Part shown: piece by piece, positions 36,101-45,100 of the stretch | How the letters are laid out: the number at the start of each line of letters is the position of its first letter | Position numbering within the stretch: the stretch's first letter is position 1 | DNA from: Nitrospirillum amazonense | GTDB taxonomy: Bacteria; Pseudomonadota; Alphaproteobacteria; Azospirillales; Azospirillaceae | Length of the DNA: 64,000 nt | Direction: 5' to 3' | Assembly (NCBI RefSeq): GCF_007828045.1 | Contig: NZ_VITN01000024.1 | Span: 1 to 64,000, forward strand | Made by a program: the position numbers and the translations under genes | Notes under the pieces: generated by a model | The model's database searches: none | What the model was told of the DNA's origin: nothing | Seen by the model: only the letters and a program-made list of their open reading frames with translations

Positions 36101-39100
36101 CCGGCCGGTTGACGTAGCCCCGGCCCACCGCCTGTCCGCCGATGTGGATTTCGCCCGCCACCCCCGGGGGCACCGGCTGTTGCCGGCCGTCCAGGATATA
36201 AAGGCGGGTGTTGGCGATGGGCCGGCCGATCGGCGTCACCGGACAGGGCGACGGGCGATCGCAACGCCATACGCTCACGTCTATGGCCGCCTCCGTGGGG
36301 CCATACAGGTTGACCAGAGCCGTGGTTGGGAACAGGCGGAGGAAACGATCGGCCGTCGCGGCGTTCAGGCCTTCCCCGCTGCAGACGACCATGCGTAGGG
36401 ACGGCGGGGGCGCTGTGCCCTCCATGAAAACGTCCAGCATCGTGGGCACGAAATGCGCGATTGTGACTCTGCTGGCCGCCATGATGGCGGCGATATAGGC
36501 GGGGTCACGGTGGCCACCGGGCTTGGCCAACACCATGGTGGCGCCAGCCATCAGCGTGCCGATCAGTTCCCACAGGCAGACATCAAAACCGAACGGGGTT
36601 TTCTGCAGCACGCGATCACCCGGGGTGATCCCCAACTCGTTGATCATCCAGGTCAGGCGGTTGTGCAACGCCTTATGGCTGTTCATCGCGCCTTTGGGCG
36701 TGCCGGTGGAGCCGGAGGTGAACAGGATGTAGGCGAGGTTGTCGCCCGACAGGGCCGCTGGGGGGGGAGCCCCGGTGGCACCGCCGCCCGCATCCTCCAC
36801 ATTCACAAGCGGGGCGCCGCTATCCAACTCCGCGTGCCACAGCTCGGGCCGGGTGACGATTGCGGTGACGCCCGCGGTGTCCATCATGTAACGGATGCGC
36901 CGGCGCGGGGTTTCCGGGTCGAGTGGGACCAGCACGCCGCCGGCGCCCAGCACGGCCAGCAGGGCCACCACCAAGTCCACGCCCCGTTCCAGCAGCACGC
37001 CCACCGGCCGTTCAGGGGCAACGCCCAGGGCGGCGAGCCGCTGGCGCAGCGCGTCAACGCGGCGGCCCATTTCAGAATAGGTCAGCGTGACGCCCTCGGC
37101 CGGGGAAACCAAGGCGACGGCGTCGGATGCGGCGCACCGGGCGGCGATGGCCTCATGCGCCAGCGACGGGTCGGGCCAGACCCGGTCGGTCCCATTCCAG
37201 ATGTCAACGACGAGCTGCCGGCCTGAGCAGTCCAGCATGTCCAGCGCGGCGATGGGCGAGGCCGGCCGGCTGGCGGCCGCGGCCAGCAGCGCCGCATAGC
37301 CGGCCAGCAGGGGGCGCAGGCGGTCGGCGTCAAGAATGTCGGCACGGTATTCCAGGTGCCCTTCCACGCGGTCGTCCCGCTCGTCCAGCCAAAGGGCCAG
37401 GTCGAACGCGGCGTCGCCGTGGGTTGGCATTGCCAAATCGGCCTGCAGGCCGTCTAGTGCGATGGCGCCATCCACGCGGTTGTTCAGCGCGAAGGCCACC
37501 CCGAATGGATGGCCGCTGCCGCTTTCCCGGGTGGTAGCCGCTGCCGCGATCATGCGTTCGAACGCGACGTCCAGGTTGTCGGCTGCAGCGCGGGCCGCGG
37601 TGGCGGCCTCCTGAACCAGGCTGTCGAATGGCTTCTCGGCATCAACCGCCCCACGGATGATGGCGATGTTGACGAACAGGCCCACCATCTTCTGGAACTG
37701 CGGCGGGCGGTTGGCCATGGGCACACACACGCAGATGTCGTCCTGGCCCGAGAAGCGCGAAAGAAGGGCTTGGAAACCGGCCAACAAGACGGCGAAAAGC
37801 GTGGTTTGCCGCCTACGTGCCAGGGCGCGCAAGGCAGCGGTAAGCTCCGTCGGGATCGCCAGGGGCAAGGCGGCGACGTGCCTCGGGACCGCCGCCGGGT
37901 CGCGCCGCGCCGCCAGGCCCGACAGGTCCGGCGCCACGGCGCCCCGCAGGCGCGTGTCCCAATAGGTGGCCTGGCTTTCCGCGGCGTCCGCGCGTGCCCT
38001 TTGCCAGGCGACGTAGGTGTCGTAAGGGGGCGTCGCCGGGGCTGGAAGGCCCGCCCCGACGCGGGCCGCGTTGTAACCCGCCACCAGTTGGTCCAACAGG
38101 ATGGCCAGGGATCCGCCGTCCACCGCAATGTGGTGGAAGGTGGCCACGAAGACATGGTCGTCCGGCGCCCGCCGCAACAGAAGCGCGCGGGACAGGGGGC
38201 CGGCGGCGCAGTCGAACGGACGCGCCGCTTCCGCTGCGACGCGGCGGGCTATATCCATGTCGGTTGCGCCGGTTAGATCCTCGACGGGAAGGTGGGACGG
38301 CAACGCCGCGGCTCCCGGTTCCATAACCGGGCCGCCGTCCCGCGCGAAGATGCGGGCGCGCAGGATGGGATGAAGGACCAGTAGATGGGTGAACGCCACG
38401 TGCAGGGCGACCGGATCCAATGCGCCCCGCAGGCGCAAGGTCACTGGTAGGTGATGGGCGCCGCTGCCCGCGCCCAGCAACAGATCCTGTAACCATATGC
38501 TGCGCTGCTGCCAGGACAGTGGGGCGCCCGCGCCCGGCTCGGCCATTTCGTGCCAGACCAGAGGTGGTTGATCATTCGTCGCGGTCTCCACCGTTTGGGC
38601 GAAGGCGGTGAAATGGGGGCGTTCGAACAGGGCTTTCGGATGTAGGGCCAGGCCAAGGGCGTCGTTGAGCCGGGTGCAGAAGCGGCTGGCCAGCAGGGAG
38701 TCGCCGCCCGCTTCGAAAAAATCCTCGCCGTCCTCGGGCGGCCGCCCCAACAGCGTCGTCCATTCCCGCCGGACGGCCTCCGTCCGTGACGGCGCCACGT
38801 CTGATCGCGGCTGCGCGATCGCGACGGCTGGGGTTTGGGCGATGGCCGGTTGAGCTATGGCCGGTTGGTCGATGGAGAGGGCCGACGGCGCGGTGCTAGC
38901 CATGGGTGAATTGGCCGCCGGCAGGTCGGCGGCCGGCGGATCAACCCAATAGCGCTGCCCGTCGAAGGGATAGCCGGGCAGGTCCACGATCTGGGCGCCG
39001 GTGTCCCAGAGGGTCGGCGGGGCGCTGCGGCCGGCCAGGGGAACTCCCACCCGCCACAGACGCCCCACCGCGTCCAGCAGCGCCGTGGCGTCATCCGGCG

Positions 39101-42100
39101 CGCGCCGGGCATCGCGCGACACGGCCACCACAGTACGCTCGGGCCCGCCAGCGGGCTGGCGGCGAAGCAGCGCGCGCAGCCCGCGCCCCGGGCCAACGTC
39201 CACGAATACCCGCTCGGGCGCCGCCAGCAAGACGGCGAGACCGTCGCCGAAACGCACGGGCCGCCGCGCCTGGTCCAGCCAGTAGTCGATGGACGCGACG
39301 CTTCCGTCTGCCCATCCGCCGGTGAGGTTGGAGACCAGCGGCAGGCGCGGGGGGGCAAGTCGCACCGATGAAAGCGCGTCGCGAAGGCCGTCCAGCGATT
39401 CTTCGATCTGGGTGGAATGGAAGGCCCGGCTCACAGGCAGGGGCTCCACGGCGACGCGGGCGGCGCGCAGGCGCGCGGCCTGCATGGCGATTGCGTCCGG
39501 CGTGCCGGCGATGGTGACGTCGCCGGGGCCGTTCACCGCCGCCAGCTCGCAGCCATCCACCAGCAGGTTGGCCAGTTGTGCGGGGGAAACGGCTGCGGCC
39601 AGCATGGCGCCTGGCGGACACTGGGCCATCAGCCGCCCGCGCCGTATGACCAGGCGCAAGGCGTCGTCCGGCGACATGACGCCGGCGGTGACGGCCGCCG
39701 CGTATTCGCCCAGGCTGTGGCCGATGACGGCGTCCGGCCGGATGCCGAAGGCTGCCAGGGTTTCGACCATGGCCCGCTGAAGCGCCAGTAGCACGGGCTG
39801 CCCGATGGCGGTGTCCTCCAGCCGTTCCGCCCCCGTCCCGTCACGCAGCAGGCGCGGCAGGTCGAACCCGGTTTCCGCCGCCAGGATGGCACCGGCATGC
39901 TCTACCGCCGCGCGGAATTCCTTGAACCGATGGATCAGGCCGGCGCCGACCGCGCCCTTCAGGCTACCCTGTCCGGGGAACATGAAGACCAGCTCGGGGG
40001 CGGCGGACGCTGTGTCGTGGCCGTGGCCGCCTTCCAGCAACTGTTCCGTCAGGTCGGCGATTTCCGTGGCGACGTAGGACGTCCGAAGGGGATGACCGGG
40101 CCGGTGGCGGGCCAGGGTACAGGCGATGTCCGCCAGGCTTGGCGAGGCTTCGGATGTCAAGTGCCGGACCAGGTCATGGCGCAGGCGGGACAGCGCACCT
40201 TCCGTCTTAGCGGACAGTAGGATCAACTGCGGCGCCGTGTCCGGCGTCGTATGCGACCCGGTGACTTCTCCGGCGGCCCACTGACGGCGGGGCGGGGCCT
40301 CCTCCAGGACGGCGTGGACGTTGGTGCCGCCGATGCCGAAGGAACTGACGCCCGCCCGCCGCGGATGTGCGTCGTTCGACGTCCACGGAACCAGATCGTT
40401 CGCCACCCGTAGGCTGGAGGAGGCCAGGCGGGAGGCCGGATTGGGCGTCCGGTAGTGCAGCGTCGGCGGAATAGCGGCGTTTTCCAGCGCCATCACCGCC
40501 TTGATCAGGCCGGCGATGCCTGCCGCGGCGTCCAGGTGGCCGATGTTGGACTTGACCGATCCCAACCATACCGTCCGGCCCTGGTCGTTGCCGAACACCG
40601 CGTCCAGGGCGGCGATCTCTACCGGGTCGCCCAGGGCGGTTCCCGTGCCATGCGCCTCGACATAGCCGATGGTGTCTATGTCCACCTCGGCCCGGCGGAT
40701 GGCGTCACGGATGGCGCGCGCCTGTCCGGTGGCGGACGGCGCCGTGAAACCCAGCTTGTCGGCCCCGTCGTTGGTGACGGCCGTCCCCCGGATCACCGCG
40801 CGGATGGGATCGCCATCGCGCAGCGCGTCCTCCAGGCGGCGCAGCACCACAATGCCGCAGCCCATGCCGCGCACAGTGCCCGCGGCCTGGGCGTCGAAGG
40901 GACGGCAGTGGCCATCCGGCGATCCGATGTTGCCCGCCTCGTGCAGGTGGCCGCCGATCAGGGGAACCTCCACGCTGGCGGCGCCGGCCAGGGCCGTGTC
41001 GCAGTCGTGATTGCGCAGGCTGGCGCAAGCCTGGTGGATGGCGACCAGAGACGAGGAACAGGCGGAGTCCACGGTCAGACACGGCCCGCGCAGGTTCAGC
41101 TTGTAGGCCAGCAGGGTCGCGGCGAAGCTTTTGCTGGTGGCGATAGCGATTTTCTGGGGTCCCAGCGCCTCCAGTTGTTCCGGCCGGGTCGCCAGGTTGC
41201 GCTCAAGATAGCCGCTGCTGCTTGTCGCCACGAAGGCACCGACGCAGTGGTCGGCCGCCGCTTGACCACCGTGCTCCAGCGCGTGATAGGCGCATTCCAG
41301 CAGCAGGCGGTTCTGTGGGTCCAGGCTGGTCGCTTCCGCCGCGGAGAAACCGAAGAACACGGCATCGAAGGTCTCGATGCCGTCGATCACGCCACGGGCG
41401 GCCACGTATCGCGGTGAGTTGTAAAGCCCAGGATCGACGCCGGCCCGCGCCAGATCTTGCTGGTCGAAATGGGTAATGGCCTCAACCCCGTTCTCCAGGT
41501 TGTGCCAGAACGTGGGGGCGTCGGGCGCACCGGGGAAGCGCGCGGCATAGCCGACCACGGCGATGGCGGCCCCCTGCCGCGCCTCCGCCGGATGGTTTCC
41601 GCCGGCCACGGTGTCGTTTTTGTCCGGCGCCGCTCCCCCCGCCATATGGTGTGCCAGGCTACGGATGGTCGGATGCGCGAACAGGTCCGTCAGTGTCAGT
41701 GGCCGGTCGGCGGGGGCCAATTCGTTTACCGTCGCCAGCAGCCGCGGCAATTGCATCGAAGTCCCGCCAAGGTCGAAGAAGTTCGTGGTCACGGATGGCG
41801 AGGGCAGGTCTAGGATATCTGCCCAGGCCCGGCTGAGCCCAACCTCCAGCGCGGTCGCGGGCGGTGTGGCGTCGGCCGGGCGGTATTCGCCCGTTTCGGG
41901 CGGCGGCAGCGCCGCCACATCGACCTTGCCGCTATGGGTTAAGGGCAGGGACGGCAGGACGACTACGCTGCGCGGTACCATGTAGGCGGGCAGCCGCCGT
42001 CGTAGATCTTCTAGAAGGGCTGGGATCGACAGCCCGCCGCCGGCATGCTCGACAAAGGCCACCAGGCGCCGCTCACCCCCGGCGTCGGTATAGGCTCGGA

Positions 42101-45100
42101 CATGGCTACGGGTGACGCCCGTCCCATCCTCGATCGCGCGTTCGATCTCGCCGGGTTCTATCCTGAGGCCGCGCAGCTTGATCTGGTCGTCCGCCCGACC
42201 CAGGAAATCCAGACTGCCGTCCGGCAGCAGGCGTCCCAGATCGCCCGTTCGGTACATCCGGGCCCCTGGGACGGGGCTGTGCGGATCGGGCACGAAGCGT
42301 TCGGCTGTCATGCGCGGGTCGTCCAAATACCCGCGCGCCAGGCCGTCGCCAGCGATGTGGATTTCGCCGGGTACGCCCCAGGGCTGAAGCTGCCCGCGCC
42401 GGTCCAGAATGTGGACGCGATAGCCGGCGAAGGGTGTGCCGATGGGTGGTCTCACGCCGGCATCGGCGGGATCCAGGCGCGCCAGTGTCGCGCCCACGGT
42501 AACCTCGGTCGGACCATAGCCGTTGTACAACTGGGCATGGGGACACCACGCGTCGATGAATCCGGTCCGGCACGGCTCGGCCGTCGAGATGATGGCTCGT
42601 AGGTCGGGATAGGCCCGGGGCGTCAGCGCGGCCAGAAGAGAGGCGGAGGCCGTGATCAGGGTCACCCGCTCCGTTTCGATCAACGCCTGCAGCGTGCTTC
42701 CGGGCAGGCGGGCGTCCGGCGGCGCGATGGACAGGGTGCCGCCGACCGGCAAGGACATCAGTAGGTCGGAAAGTGACGCGTCGAAGGCCAGGGACGCCAA
42801 CTGCAGGACTATCGCTCCCTCCGGCAAGTCAAGGCGGGCGCGCTGCGCGCGGCCGAAGTTCGCGGCGGCGCGGTGGCTGACCATTACTCCCTTGGGCGCC
42901 CCGGTGGAGCCTGAGGTGTGGATGATCCAGGCCAGTTGGTCGGGATCGACCGCCGGCAGCTGGGTGATAGACGCGGCGGCTTCGGCGGCCAGATCCTCCG
43001 GCGTGACGATCGCGCAGTCGCGGGGGCAAAGGGGCGCCAGGCGCGCCCTGAGCGCGCCATTGGCGACGAGAAGGGATGGTCGGGCACCGTGCAGGACGCG
43101 GGCGATCCGCGCGTCGGGCTGGTTCGGATCCAGGGGAAGGTAGACGCCGCCGCTGCGCCAGATGGCCAGGACCGTCGTGATCGCCGTGGGCGAGGGCGCC
43201 AGCATCACCGCGATGCGCGTTTCAGGTCCATGGCCGTGCCGCAGCAGGGCGCGAGCCATGGCATCGGCCCGGCGCATGAAGTCGCCGTAGGAAACCGCGT
43301 CGCCGCCCATGCGTAGGGCGACGCGATCCGGTGTCTGCGCCGCTTGGCCGGCGATCAGCGCCCCCAGATCGCCGGCGCTGTCCGGCGGCATCGCGGCGGC
43401 GCCCGCCTTGGCCGCCAGCGCCGCCCTTTCTTCGGCAGGCAGCAGGTCCAGGGCGTCGATCGGGACTCCCGGATCGGCCGCGGCCGACGCAAGCAGCGTC
43501 GCGAAGCGGCCGGCCAGACGTCCGGCCGTCCCCTCGGCCAGTAGATCCGCCTGGTAATCCCAGCAGCCTGCCAGGGTTTCCCCCTCGTCGGTGATTACCA
43601 AGGACAGCGGCCAGTCGAGGTCGCAACGGTTCAGCGGAAAGGCGCGCGCGGTCGCACCGCCGAATGGAAAGGTTTCGGTCATGTCGCCGGCGACCAGGAG
43701 GGCGGCACGGCGCGTCGCCGGCTGCTGGAAGGCAAACAGCGTGTCGGCGGGCGCGGCCATCGTGTTCGCCGGGCCGACGGGGGCGGCCAATGCCCGCAAC
43801 ACCTGCTCCCGCACCTCGTCCAGGACGGTCAGGAAGGTGGACCCGGCCGGAAATGACAGCGTCAGGAGAGCGGTTTCGATGGCGCAGGCGATCGTGCCCG
43901 ACGGCGTGGCGCGTGACATCGGGAAGCGGACGGTCAGTTGTGCCTGGCCGGTGTGCCGATGCAGGAGAATCGCATAGGCGGCGGCCACGGCCATGGCCGG
44001 GGTAGCCCCTCGGCCGATGGCCAACGCGCGGACGGCAGCCGTCGTGCCCCCCCCCAGGACGAACCGGTGCCGGTGGCCCGTGCGGGCGCGGTCCCGGGGG
44101 CCCTGCTGCGACCCGTCGCGGGCCCCGGGGCCGTCCCAAGGGAAGGCCAGGGTGGGCCAGGATGTAATAGGTGCCGCGGCGCGCGCCCCGTCGGTCGCAT
44201 CATCCTTCCCCGCTGCGGCGTCCAGCGCCGGCGCATCGCCCAGCACCTCGTCCAATCTCGCAAGAAGCAAATCCAGGCTGGCCAAGTCGGCCGCGATGTG
44301 ATGGGCGGCGATCAACAGCACCGGTGCCGTGACCGGCGCCTCGAACAGCACGAAGCGAGCGAGGGGGCCGGTATCGAGCCGAAACGGAGTAAGGGCGTGC
44401 CGCTCCACGACACGCCTCATCGACCGCTCATCGTCTGACGGAAGGGTGATGCGCCGCAAATTAAGGCCGGACAAAGACGCGCCTTCGGCGCCCGCCCCGT
44501 CGGCGGGAAGCCATTGGGGTTCCCCAGCGTCATCCGCCACCACACGGGCCACGAGGCGGGCCACCAGGCTGGGATGTCGGCGTCCCAGGACCTGCACGGC
44601 GCCGGCCAGCCGCCGGGGGTCGATCCCGGCCAGCGTCAGGGCGATGGCGATATTGTGGACGCTGGAGCCGGGGTTCAGCTGCTGGTGGGTCCAGAAAACT
44701 CGTTCCATGCCGGCCAAGCGGCCCAGCGCATGGGGCATGTCATTGGGCGGAGCGCCCATTTCCATGGGAGCAGCCCGCTGGCAGGATGCCACTAGGTCAG
44801 CCAGGGTGGGGGCGCCCAGCAGGATTTCGGGCCGGCAATTGATCGCGAAGGTCTCGCTGAGGCGGCGGGCAAGGGCCACCGCCGACAACGAATCCAGGCC
44901 CAGCGCGGCGGGCGCGCCATCGAGGGGTATTGTGCCGGCCGGCCGCTTCATCTGGGCCGCGACCACCGCCAGTATGGCGTCTTGGTCGATATGGCGCCGC
45001 CCCGGCGCTTCCGTCCGTTCGGTTTCGGCAGTCGTCTCCGGCGCGTCCTGTTCGGCGATGCGATCCAGCGCCAGATGCGGGATGGCCCCTTCCAAGAAAC

